Source of the DNA: an uncultured Nocardioides sp.
GTDB lineage: Bacteria; Actinomycetota; Actinomycetes; Propionibacteriales; Nocardioidaceae
DNA: 13,178 nucleotides
Assembly: GCF_946885725.1 (NCBI RefSeq)
Contig: NZ_CAMPGZ010000119.1
Location: 1-13,178, forward strand
Reading direction: 5' to 3'
In this document: positions 1 to 5,528 of the stretch, one piece after another
Layout: each line of letters begins with the position of its first letter
How positions within the stretch are numbered: the stretch's first letter is position 1
Made by a program: the position numbers and the translations under genes
Notes under the pieces: model-generated
The model's input: only the letters and a program-made list of their open reading frames with translations
Database searches by the model: none
What the model was told of the DNA's origin: nothing

Positions 1-44
1 CCGTCCTCCACGTGCGTCAGTTTAGGCCCTCTCGAGAAGAAGAG

Positions 45-74
45 CGTGGCGGCCACCTCGCGGTGGCCGCCACG
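45..74 (-). terminator. Strong intrinsic terminator of the surface-protein gene
   Basis: A perfect 13-bp inverted repeat (45-57 pairs with 62-74) closes a 4-nt loop. It lies about 50 nt beyond the leftward stop codon at 124-126. Read on the minus strand, the hairpin is followed by a pyrimidine-rich tract (CTCTTCTTCTC, 34-44). This fits a Rho-independent terminator for the leftward gene. Positions 1-44 show no supportable gene. Confidence 0.8.
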
Positions 75-84
75 TCCCCGTCTC

Positions 85-111
85 ACTGCTGGAACTGCTG
101 GTACTGCTACC
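85..111. repeat. Three tandem 9-bp repeats in the 3' UTR
   Basis: The hexamer ACTGCT occurs at 85, 94 and 103, giving a 9-bp period (ACTGCTGGA, ACTGCTGGT, ACTGCTACC). It sits between the surface-protein stop codon and its terminator. Read on past the stop in the same frame it would give a short Ser-rich peptide, but a second in-frame stop at 112-114 intervenes. It may be a decayed coding tail or simple slippage. No function is assigned. Confidence 0.45.
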
Positions 112-123
112 TCAGCCGGCCAC

Positions 124-1674
124 TCAGGCCTCGCGGGCCCCGACCTTGCGGCGACCCATCGTCATCAGCCAGCCGGCGGCCAGCATGAGCGCGACACCGG
201 CACCGGTCAGCAGCTGACCGAGCAGGCTGCCCTGTGCCGGCGCGGCACCCGGCAGGCTGCCGAGACCCGCGTCGACCGCGGTCGGCACGGCGGCCTCGGT
301 GCCGAGCACGACCGCCGGGCGCTGGCCCTTCGGCTTGTTCGCGTGCGGCTTCGGCTTCGAGGACTCCGTGCCCTTGACCTGTCCCGGGTTCGGCTTGGTC
401 GGCTGCGGAGCGGAGGACTCGGTGCCACCCACGACCGGCGGAACGACAGCCGGCGGGGCGGTCGTCTCCGACGGCTCGGGGCTGGCCGGCGGCGTCGAGG
501 ACGTGTCGCAGTCCTCCGGCACGTCCTTGAACGTGTGCTCCGGGAAGGTCCACGTCTGCTTCTCGTTGTCGAACTCGTAGTCGTCGTCCGAGATCGTGGC
601 CGTCACCGTGATGGTGCCGCCCGGCACCTTGTCACCGGTGTGCGAGAACGTCACCAGGCCGGCCGGCGCCGCCGAACCGTCGATGGTGGCCCTGCCGGTG
701 TAGCCCACGGTGTCGTCGTCGCAGTCCGGCTCGTCGTACGACACCGACGCCACGACCTCGATCTCGTCCTCGTCGTCATCGTCGTCGCACGGCTCGTTGC
801 TGTCCTTGGGGAGCGTGTAGGTCTTGACCGTGTCCCCGTCCTCGAACTTGTAGCCGTGCTTGGTCGTCGCCTTCAGGACCTTGCCGTTGCCCTCGAGCTC
901 CCACTCGACCTTGTCCGTGCTCTGGGGAACGACGAACGAGATGTTGTCCGGACCGCACGGGTCCTTGACCGAAGGCTCGCCCGGGACCGGGACGGTCTTG
1001 TCGGTCTCGCAGTTGGTCGGCACCTTGCCGAACTCGTGCGGCGCGAAGACGAGCGACTGTGACTTGTTGGCGAACTCGTACTCGTCCTTGTAGGCGTCGC
1101 CGATCGTCGCGGTCACGGTGATGGTGCCGCCGGGAGCCTTGTTCCCGGTGTGGGAGTAGCTCACGACACCGGCGGGCGCGTCGTCGTTCCCGTTGTAGTC
1201 CACCGTCTTGTCCGCGCAGGTCGGCTCCTTGTAGGACACGGACGCCATGACCTTGGTCGCCTTGGGCTCCTCGTCCTTCTTGGGCACCTGGCACAGGATC
1301 ACGTGGCTGTAGCCCTTGCCGGACAGGTGGAAGTAGGTCTGGCCCTTGACCGGGTTGTACGTGACCGTGTTCTCCTCACCCTGGCTGTTGCCACTGCCCT
1401 TCTTCAGGATGATCTTCGAGTACACGTAGCCGGCGTCCGGGTCTTTCGTGATCGTGTAGCCGCCGGACTCGGCACCCTTGTCGTCGACCTTCGCGCACTT
1501 CTCACCCTGGAGCTGCTCCCAGTGGCCCGGATGGTTCGTGTCGGTTGCGGACGCCGGCGACGCGGCCGTCATCAGGACGAGGCCGGTCGATGCGACCAGC
1601 GCGCCGGCTGCGGCCAGCGCGGTTGCGATGCGCCCGCGCTTACGCGCGCGCGGCTGTATAGCGGTGTTGCCCAC
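124..1674 (-). CDS. Secreted repeat protein with C-terminal membrane anchor
   Basis: A predicted surface protein of 516 aa. I place the start at the GTG at 1674 because AAGGGG lies 9 nt upstream; an ATG 16 codons further out (1722) has no comparable site. Residues 1-43 form a signal peptide: basic RKRGR, a hydrophobic stretch, then ASA before T44. Two related ~80-residue domains at 142-222 and 307-389 share ASVSY.EP.C, SHTG.K.PGGTITVTATI, YEF and a VP..C end. A different Cys-bounded domain (240-296, CGPDN...SNEPC) and an acidic run (297-305) separate them. The 8 mature Cys could form disulfides. The tail is Pro-rich with three GTE[SA] motifs (417, 435, 458), then a hydrophobic span (~484-506) and GRRKVGAREA. 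That is the layout of a sortase-anchored protein, but no canonical LPxTG is visible, so anchoring could be simple membrane retention. Binding partner and function are not recognised. Confidence 0.9.
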   Translation of the reverse strand: MGNTAIQPRARKRGRIATALAAAGALVASTGLVLMTAASPASATDTNHPGHWEQLQGEKCAKVDDKGAESGGYTITKDPDAGYVYSKIILKKGSGNSQGEENTVTYNPVKGQTYFHLSGKGYSHVILCQVPKKDEEPKATKVMASVSYKEPTCADKTVDYNGNDDAPAGVVSYSHTGNKAPGGTITVTATIGDAYKDEYEFANKSQSLVFAPHEFGKVPTNCETDKTVPVPGEPSVKDPCGPDNISFVVPQSTDKVEWELEGNGKVLKATTKHGYKFEDGDTVKTYTLPKDSNEPCDDDDDEDEIEVVASVSYDEPDCDDDTVGYTGRATIDGSAAPAGLVTFSHTGDKVPGGTITVTATISDDDYEFDNEKQTWTFPEHTFKDVPEDCDTSSTPPASPEPSETTAPPAVVPPVVGGTESSAPQPTKPNPGQVKGTESSKPKPHANKPKGQRPAVVLGTEAAVPTAVDAGLGSLPGAAPAQGSLLGQLLTGAGVALMLAAGWLMTMGRRKVGAREA

Positions 1675-1716
1675 TTGATGCCACCCCTTGTTAGAAGAAA
1701 CCCATGTCTGGGCGGA

Positions 1717-1734
1717 CCGCATGCCCCCATGCGG
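1717..1734 (-). promoter_or_regulatory. Hairpin with G4 loop in the surface-protein leader
   Basis: On the minus strand CCGCATG and CATGCGG form a perfect 7-bp stem around a GGGG loop, about 43 nt upstream of the GTG start. It lies between the larger leader structure and the ribosome binding site. It has no U-tract, so it is not an obvious attenuator. A role in RNA stability or as a binding site for a C-rich RNA is inference. Confidence 0.5.
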
Positions 1735-1766
1735 CCGACGTGGGTACAGGAGGTGGGCCCACGCAC

Positions 1767-1886
1767 GCTGTTACGCGTCCGCGGTTCAAAGGCTGGCCCC
1801 CCAGCTGAACCCCCATCGGGAACACCGGACTCGAGAGTCCTGTGCCTCCACGGACACCTTCCTACCCAGGCGCGTCCGTAACAAGC
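1767..1886 (-). promoter_or_regulatory. Structured leader RNA candidate, riboswitch-like
   Basis: Read on the minus strand, a closing stem pairs 1877-1886 with 1767-1775 (9 bp, one bulged base). Inside are a two-part hairpin at 1783-1811 (6 bp + 5 bp, 3-nt bulge, C4 loop on the plus strand = G4 on the RNA) and a segment at 1827-1877 that can fold in three exclusive ways: 1827-1831/1836-1840, 1837-1844/1849-1855 (one bulge) and 1852-1857/1872-1877. These share GGAC/GTCC tracts. A multi-branched element closed by a long-range stem, starting near the presumed transcription start, is typical of an aptamer. I could not match it to cobalamin, TPP, SAM, glycine or c-di-AMP consensus features. Hairpins are common in GC-rich DNA, so this rests on the long-range stem. 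Confidence 0.4.
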
Positions 1887-1906
1887 CTTATTTCGTGTTA
1901 AATCCC
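1884..1906 (-). promoter_or_regulatory. AT-rich island, probable promoter of the surface-protein gene
   Basis: A 23-bp AT-rich stretch in otherwise very GC-rich DNA, read on the minus strand as TTTAACACGAAATAAGGCTT. AAGGCT could act as a -10 element, placing the RNA start near the 5' strand of the leader's closing stem. No convincing -35 is seen. Positions 1907-2026, up to the TetR promoter, hold no gene and no recognisable operator. Confidence 0.4.
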
Positions 1907-2026
1907 ACCGGCCCGGACGAACTACGCGTAGCCACCCACCTGACCACCTTTGCGTCACCGCAGGAATCCGGTCCTGTCTCCGTCTTCGGGGGCGGGCGCC
2001 TCCCCGGTCCGGCCATTACCCCGGAG

Positions 2027-2032
2027 TAGGCT
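2027..2032 (+). promoter_or_regulatory. -10 element (TAGGCT) for a leaderless tetR-family mRNA
   Basis: TAGGCT fits the actinobacterial TANNNT -10 consensus and ends 6 nt before the GTG start of the TetR gene. Transcription would start at or next to the start codon. No Shine-Dalgarno sequence is present. No clear -35 hexamer is visible. Confidence 0.55.
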
Positions 2033-2038
2033 GCGACG

Positions 2039-2668
2039 GTGACCACGACGCACGAGCAACGTCCGCGCGGCGGACGCATGCCGCGCAACGCCCGCCGGGC
2101 CCAGCTGCTGGAGTCGGCGCTCGAGGTGTTCGTGGCGCAGGGGTACCACGCGGCCGCGATGGACGACATCGCCGAGCGGGCCGGCGTCTCCAAGCCGGTC
2201 CTCTACCAGCACTTCCCCGGCAAGCTCGAGCTGTACCTCGCGCTCCTCGACCAGTCGTGCGACACGATCGTCGAGCGGTGCCGCGAGGCGCTGGCGTCCA
2301 CCGACGACAACAAGCAGCGCGTCGAGGCGACGATGCACGTCTTCTACGACTACGTCGCCAACGCGCACGGCGCGTTCCGGCTCGTGTTCGAGTCCGACCT
2401 GACCAACGAGCCCGCCGTACGCGAGCGGGTCGACCGGGTCACCCGCGACTGCGCCGAGGCGATCACCGAAGTGATCCACGCCGACACCGGCCTGCCCGCC
2501 GAGCAGTCCCGGCTGCTGTCGGTGTCGCTGGTGGGAATGGCGCAGGTTTCCGCGCGGTTCTGGTTGGACAGCAAGGACGAGATCGACCAGCACGAGGCGG
2601 CGAGCCTGATCGCCGGCCTCGCCTGGCGAGGCATCCGCGGGTTCCCCCGCACCGACGACCAGCACTGA
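2039..2668 (+). CDS. TetR/AcrR-family transcriptional regulator
   Basis: A 209-aa DNA-binding regulator, normal length for the family. The TetR_N domain spans about 20-66, with the helix-turn-helix at 41-62 (MDDIAERAGVSKPVLYQHFPGK region, including the typical VLYQHFPGK recognition segment). The C-terminal helical ligand/dimer domain is divergent, as usual, so no inducer can be named. The GTG start is favoured by TAGGCT 6 nt upstream; an internal ATG at 2078 would remove only the basic N-terminal tail. It is followed on the same strand by the DUF3107 gene after 107 nt, an order seen in mycobacteria (Rv3208, Rv3208A). The target genes are unknown. It may regulate itself, but I see no convincing palindromic operator. 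Confidence 0.93.
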   Translation: MTTTHEQRPRGGRMPRNARRAQLLESALEVFVAQGYHAAAMDDIAERAGVSKPVLYQHFPGKLELYLALLDQSCDTIVERCREALASTDDNKQRVEATMHVFYDYVANAHGAFRLVFESDLTNEPAVRERVDRVTRDCAEAITEVIHADTGLPAEQSRLLSVSLVGMAQVSARFWLDSKDEIDQHEAASLIAGLAWRGIRGFPRTDDQH

Positions 2669-2727
2669 GTCCCACTGCGTCGCTCAGGGGTCCGTGGGTC
2701 TCACTGATTCACACTTGAGGTACGACT

Positions 2728-2749
2728 GGTAGTGCCAGCCGGCACCACC
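2728..2749 (+). other. Hairpin in the DUF3107 leader
   Basis: GGT-A-GTGCC and GGCAC-C-ACC form an 8-bp stem with one A/C mismatch around loop AGCC, 26 nt before the DUF3107 start. No U-run follows, so it is more likely a leader structure than a terminator for the TetR gene. The rest of the 2669-2775 gap shows no clear promoter. Confidence 0.35.
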
Positions 2750-2760
2750 CCACGAACTAC

Positions 2761-2767
2761 GAGGAGG
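2761..2767 (+). promoter_or_regulatory. Ribosome binding site of the DUF3107 gene
   Basis: GAGGAGG lies 8 nt before the ATG at 2776, a near-perfect Shine-Dalgarno. The following TCCTCC can fold back onto it (GAGG/CCTC, 4-nt loop), so accessibility could be modulated. Confidence 0.75.
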
Positions 2768-2775
2768 TCCTCCGC

Positions 2776-3000
2776 ATGGAGGTCAAGATCGGTGTCCAGC
2801 AGGCCACCCGCGAGCTCACGGTCGACACCAACATGGAGTCCGCCGACGTCGAGAAGGCCGTGGCCGCGGCCATGGAGTCCGGGCTGTTCACGCTCACCGA
2901 CACCAAGGGCCGCACGGTGATCGTGCCGTCCGACAAGCTCGCGTACGTCGAGATCGGCTCGCCGACCATCGGCCAGGTGGGCTTCCGCGCCACGACGTAG
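2776..3000 (+). CDS. DUF3107 family small protein
   Basis: A 74-aa protein that matches the DUF3107 family of actinobacteria (the mycobacterial TB9.4/Rv3208A type). It begins MEVKIGVQQATRELTVDT and contains the conserved stretch KLAYVEIGSPTIGQVGF near the C-terminus. It has no signal peptide, membrane segment or cysteine, so it is presumably cytosolic. The start is secured by the strong GAGGAGG site and by the match to the family N-terminus. The family's biochemical role is unknown to me. Its position next to a TetR regulator is conserved, but whether the two interact is not shown. Confidence 0.92.
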   Translation: MEVKIGVQQATRELTVDTNMESADVEKAVAAAMESGLFTLTDTKGRTVIVPSDKLAYVEIGSPTIGQVGFRATT

Positions 3001-3030
3001 CGCATGCGGGGCAGCTCATCCACAGGGCAG

Positions 3031-3077
3031 CCCACGCGAAACTTGCAGGTCCCACGCGAAGTTTCGCGTGGGACCTG
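3031..3077. repeat. Two-state palindromic repeat, probable bidirectional terminator
   Basis: A 20-bp unit beginning CCCACGCGAA (3031-3050) is followed at once by a second copy that turns into its own inverse. Two nearly perfect stems compete: 3046-3060 with 3063-3077 (15 bp, minimal loop) and 3031-3044 with 3059-3072 (14 bp, 14-nt loop). It lies between the convergent DUF3107 and MiaE-like genes, so it probably terminates both. The unit structure is also that of a REP-type dispersed repeat. Copy number elsewhere cannot be judged here. Confidence 0.75.
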
Positions 3078-3115
3078 ACGGTTTCCCAGCAGATGGTGGT
3101 ATCCCGACAGTGCGG

Positions 3116-3841
3116 TCAGGCGGCCAGGCCCAGCTTCTCCATCCGCGCCGAGTGGTTCTCGGTCAGCCGCGTGAACAACCGGCCGATCGCGGCCAGGTCC
3201 ATGCCCGGGCGGTCGACGCCGCCGGAGAGCAGCGCGGAGAGCGCGTCACGCTCGGCGGCGACCCGCTGCGCCTGGGAGAGCGCCTCCCCCATCAGCCGGC
3301 GTCCCCACAGGGCGAGCCGGCCGCCGACGCGCGGGTCCTGCTCGATCGCGCGGCGGACCCGGTCGACGACGAACTGCGACTGGCCGGCGTCGGCCAGGCT
3401 CTCGATGATCAGGTCGCGGGTGCCGGCGTCGAGGAACGCCGCGATCTCGCGGTAGAAGTCCGCCGCCAGGCCGTCGCCGACGTACGCCTTCACCAAGCCC
3501 TCGAGCCAGTCCGACGGCGCGGTGCGCGCGTGGAACGCGTCGAACGCCTTCGCGAACGGAGCCATCGCCTCGAACGGATCGGCGCCGAGCTCGACGAGCC
3601 GCTCCCGCAGCCGGTCGAAGTGGCCGAACTCGGTCGCGGCCATCCGCGCCAGCTCGGTGCGGTCCTGGAGCGTCGGGGACATCTTGGCGTCCTCGGCCAG
3701 CCGCTCGAACGCCGACATCTCGCCGTACGCGATCACACCCAGCAGGTCCACCACCGCCGCGAGGTACGACGGGTCCTGGAACGCGACCGGGACGTCCTTC
3801 GACGCGCCGGCCGGGGCCGGGGCCTGCGGCGATTCAGTCAT
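3116..3841 (-). CDS. Ferritin-like fold protein of the MiaE-like family
   Basis: A 241-aa protein of the actinobacterial ferritin-like group related to the tRNA hydroxylase MiaE (MiaE_2-type). I start it at the ATG at 3841, which gives MTESPQAP and has TACGCT 6 nt upstream; the longer ORF only adds a promoter-like region. Candidate di-iron ligands are E41 (YGEMSAFERL) and the E71-x-x-H74 pair (ATEFGHFDRL). In the second half, E147 is present, but the place where a second ExxH is expected reads D-A-G-Q (151-154), so one ligand may be missing. Classical MiaE hydroxylates a modified adenosine at tRNA position 37; activity of this branch is unproven. It is divergent from the helicase gene, as in Rv3210c/Rv3211. 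A structural or degenerate role is possible. Confidence 0.85.
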   Translation of the reverse strand: MTESPQAPAPAGASKDVPVAFQDPSYLAAVVDLLGVIAYGEMSAFERLAEDAKMSPTLQDRTELARMAATEFGHFDRLRERLVELGADPFEAMAPFAKAFDAFHARTAPSDWLEGLVKAYVGDGLAADFYREIAAFLDAGTRDLIIESLADAGQSQFVVDRVRRAIEQDPRVGGRLALWGRRLMGEALSQAQRVAAERDALSALLSGGVDRPGMDLAAIGRLFTRLTENHSARMEKLGLAA

Positions 3842-3847
3842 ATGCGG

Positions 3848-3853
3848 AGCGTA
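3848..3853 (-). promoter_or_regulatory. -10 element (TACGCT) for a leaderless MiaE-like mRNA
   Basis: TACGCT on the minus strand ends 6 nt before the ATG at 3841, with no Shine-Dalgarno between. It lies only a few bases from the plus-strand TAGAAT, so the two divergent genes share a compact promoter region. Confidence 0.5.
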
Positions 3854-3857
3854 GCGA

Positions 3858-3863
3858 TAGAAT
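3858..3863 (+). promoter_or_regulatory. -10 element (TAGAAT) of the helicase gene
   Basis: TAGAAT is the best -10 match in the divergent region and would place the RNA start near 3870, giving a helicase leader of about 127 nt. No clear -35 hexamer is seen. Confidence 0.45.
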
Positions 3864-3880
3864 CGGGACGAGCCGTCCCG
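3864..3880 (+). other. Perfect hairpin at the promoter/start of the helicase leader
   Basis: CGGGACG-AGC-CGTCCCG forms a 7-bp stem with a 3-nt loop directly after the TAGAAT hexamer. It would span or adjoin the 5' end of the helicase mRNA, where a hairpin can protect against decay. It could also be a dyad operator acting on both divergent promoters. Confidence 0.4.
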
Positions 3881-3938
3881 CACGCGCAGGGAGCACGACG
3901 CTCGGCCGCCCGTCCGGCGCGCTGAGCGGGAGCCCCGG

Positions 3939-4000
3939 ATGCCATTGGTCGCCGGGGGCGGCGTACCGACCTGATGTCAAGAGAACAGGCAAGATCCTGA
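3939..4000 (+). promoter_or_regulatory. Two tandem upstream ORFs before the helicase
   Basis: uORF1 (3939-3974) encodes MPLVAGGGVPT and has GGGAG 6 nt upstream of its ATG. Its stop overlaps the ATG of uORF2 (TGATG at 3972-3976). uORF2 (3974-4000) encodes MSREQARS, and its TGA overlaps the putative CTG start of the helicase (CTGA, 3997-4000). This is a chain of stop-start overlaps suited to termination-reinitiation. A 6-bp stem (3933-3938 with 3952-3957) would cover the uORF1 start. The arrangement could be chance, since short ORFs are common. Confidence 0.4.
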
Positions 4001-5499
4001 CCACCTTCAGAGAGCTCGGGGTGCTTCCCGAGATCGCCGACGCCCTCGAGCGCGCCGGCATCGTCACCCCCTTCCCGATCCAGGAGATGACCCTGTCGGT
4101 CGCCCTGATGGGCACCGACCTGATCGGCCAGGCCCGCACCGGCACCGGCAAGACCCTGGCCTTCGGCATCCCCGTCCTGCAGCGCACCGTCGCTCCGCAC
4201 GACCCCGACTACGCCGAGCTGGTCGCGCCGGGCAAGCCGCAGGCGCTGATCGTCGCGCCGACCCGTGAGCTCGCGCTCCAGGTCGCCAACGACCTCAAGC
4301 TCGCCGCGGCCGACCGCGGCACCCGCGTGCTCACCGTGTACGGCGGCGTGGGCTACGAGCCGCAGCTCGAGGCGCTCGACGCCGGTGTCGACGTGGTCGT
4401 GGGCACGCCCGGCCGCCTGCTCGACCTGGCCAACCGCCGCGCGCTCGACCTCTCCCACGTGAAGTCCCTCGTGCTCGACGAGGCCGACGAGATGCTCGAC
4501 CTCGGCTTCCTGCCGGACGTCGAGCGGCTGATCGCCAAGACGCCGGAGACCCGGCAGACGATGCTGTTCTCGGCGACGATGCCGGGCGCGATCGTCTCGC
4601 TGGCCCGCACGCACATGCGGCACCCGATGAACATCCGCGCCGAGTCGAGCGAGGACAACCAGACCGTCCCGGCGACCGCGCAGTTCGTCTACCAGGTGCA
4701 CGACCTCGACAAGCCCGAGATGCTCGCCCGCATCCTGCAGGCCGAGAACGTCGACAAGGTCATCGTGTTCACCCGCACCAAGCGCCAGGCGCAGCGCGTG
4801 GCCGAGGACATGACCGAGCGCGGCTTCGACGCCAGCCCGCTGCACGGCGACATGCAGCAGGTCTCCCGCGAGAAGGCGCTCAAGCGGTTCCGCGACGGCA
4901 AGCTCAAGCTGCTCGTCGCCACCGACGTCGCCGCCCGCGGCATCGACGTCACGGGCGTCTCGCACGTCGTCAACTACAGCTGCCCCGAGGACGACAAGAC
5001 CTACGTCCACCGGATCGGTCGCACCGGCCGCGCCGGGGCAACCGGCATCGCGATCACGTTCGTCGACTGGGCCGACGTGACCCGGTGGAAGGTCATCAAC
5101 AAGGCCCTCGACCTGCCGTTCGACGAGCCGGCCGAGACCTACTCCAGCTCCGAGCACTTCTTCCACGACCAGGGCATCCCTCCGGGCGTCAAGGGCCGGA
5201 TCGCGCCGGAGAAGCCGCGCGAGGAGAAGAAGAGCGACGACCGCGGCGCTCGCTCAGAGCGCTCGGAGAAGTCCGACCGGCCGCGCCGCAACCGCAGCCG
5301 CTCCCGCACCCGTGGCGGCGAGCCCGTCGACGGCGACGCTCCCGCCAAGACCTCCGACGGCGACCAGTCCCCGTCGAACGACTCGCACGGCAACGAGAGC
5401 GGCGAGGGCGACCAGAACCGTCCGCGTCGCCGCCGTCGCCGCCGCTCCGGCTCGTCCGCCGGCCAGACCGCCTCGGCGTCGTCGACCGCCGGCGAGTAG
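3997..5499 (+). CDS. rhlE: DEAD-box ATP-dependent RNA helicase (RhlE-like)
   Basis: A 500-aa ATP-dependent RNA helicase. Motifs in order: Q motif (F4 with GIVTPFPIQ 21-29), I ARTGTGKT (46-53), Ia PTRELA (88-93), GG (116-117), Ib TPGR (137-140), II DEAD (161-164), III SAT (192-194), IV VIVFTRT (255-261), V ATDVAARGID (308-317) and VI HRIGRTGR (338-345). The last ~100 residues are a disordered charged tail with an RS-like patch and a run of seven or more Arg (~477-483), probably for RNA binding. The GTG at 4021 would cut off the Q-motif Phe. The only near-cognate start that keeps it is CTG at 3997, giving (M)TTFRELGV. Expected roles are RNA remodelling, ribosome assembly or mRNA decay. The rhlE name follows the mycobacterial neighbour Rv3211; the exact subfamily is not certain. 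Confidence 0.93.
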   Translation: MTTFRELGVLPEIADALERAGIVTPFPIQEMTLSVALMGTDLIGQARTGTGKTLAFGIPVLQRTVAPHDPDYAELVAPGKPQALIVAPTRELALQVANDLKLAAADRGTRVLTVYGGVGYEPQLEALDAGVDVVVGTPGRLLDLANRRALDLSHVKSLVLDEADEMLDLGFLPDVERLIAKTPETRQTMLFSATMPGAIVSLARTHMRHPMNIRAESSEDNQTVPATAQFVYQVHDLDKPEMLARILQAENVDKVIVFTRTKRQAQRVAEDMTERGFDASPLHGDMQQVSREKALKRFRDGKLKLLVATDVAARGIDVTGVSHVVNYSCPEDDKTYVHRIGRTGRAGATGIAITFVDWADVTRWKVINKALDLPFDEPAETYSSSEHFFHDQGIPPGVKGRIAPEKPREEKKSDDRGARSERSEKSDRPRRNRSRSRTRGGEPVDGDAPAKTSDGDQSPSNDSHGNESGEGDQNRPRRRRRRRSGSSAGQTASASSTAGE

Positions 5500-5513
5500 C
5501 CACCCACTATGTT

Positions 5514-5528
5514 CTGAGCGCCGCTCAG
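5514..5528. terminator. Small hairpin between convergent helicase and transpeptidase genes
   Basis: CTGAGC-GCC-GCTCAG forms a 6-bp stem with a 3-nt loop in the 25-nt gap and overlaps the leftward stop codon (5525-5527). It lacks a clear U-tract on either side, so it is at best a weak bidirectional terminator. Confidence 0.35.

Noticed and set aside
46..1062. Long plus-strand ORF opposite the surface-protein gene, and similar long antisense ORFs (e.g. 1150-1881, 3068-3925, 6222-7436, 8459-10303)
   Set aside because: They are Arg-rich shadows of real genes in GC-rich DNA, with no family motifs, and they contradict the clear domain content of the opposite strand.
1717..1811. Plus-strand 6C small RNA (two C-rich-loop hairpins)
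   Set aside because: The loops have only four unpaired C each, the hairpins are about 50 nt apart and no terminator follows. The real 6C gene is expected at another locus.
1767..1886. c-di-AMP (ydaO) riboswitch upstream of the surface-protein gene
   Set aside because: The expected GGGGAACC and GGGGTGAA-like blocks were not found in order. Only loose fragments such as GGGTAGG and CCCGA occur.
4021..5499. GTG at 4021 as the helicase start
   Set aside because: It would remove the conserved Q-motif Phe and the FRELGV segment. The CTG at 3997 fits the family better, though the first is the conventional codon.
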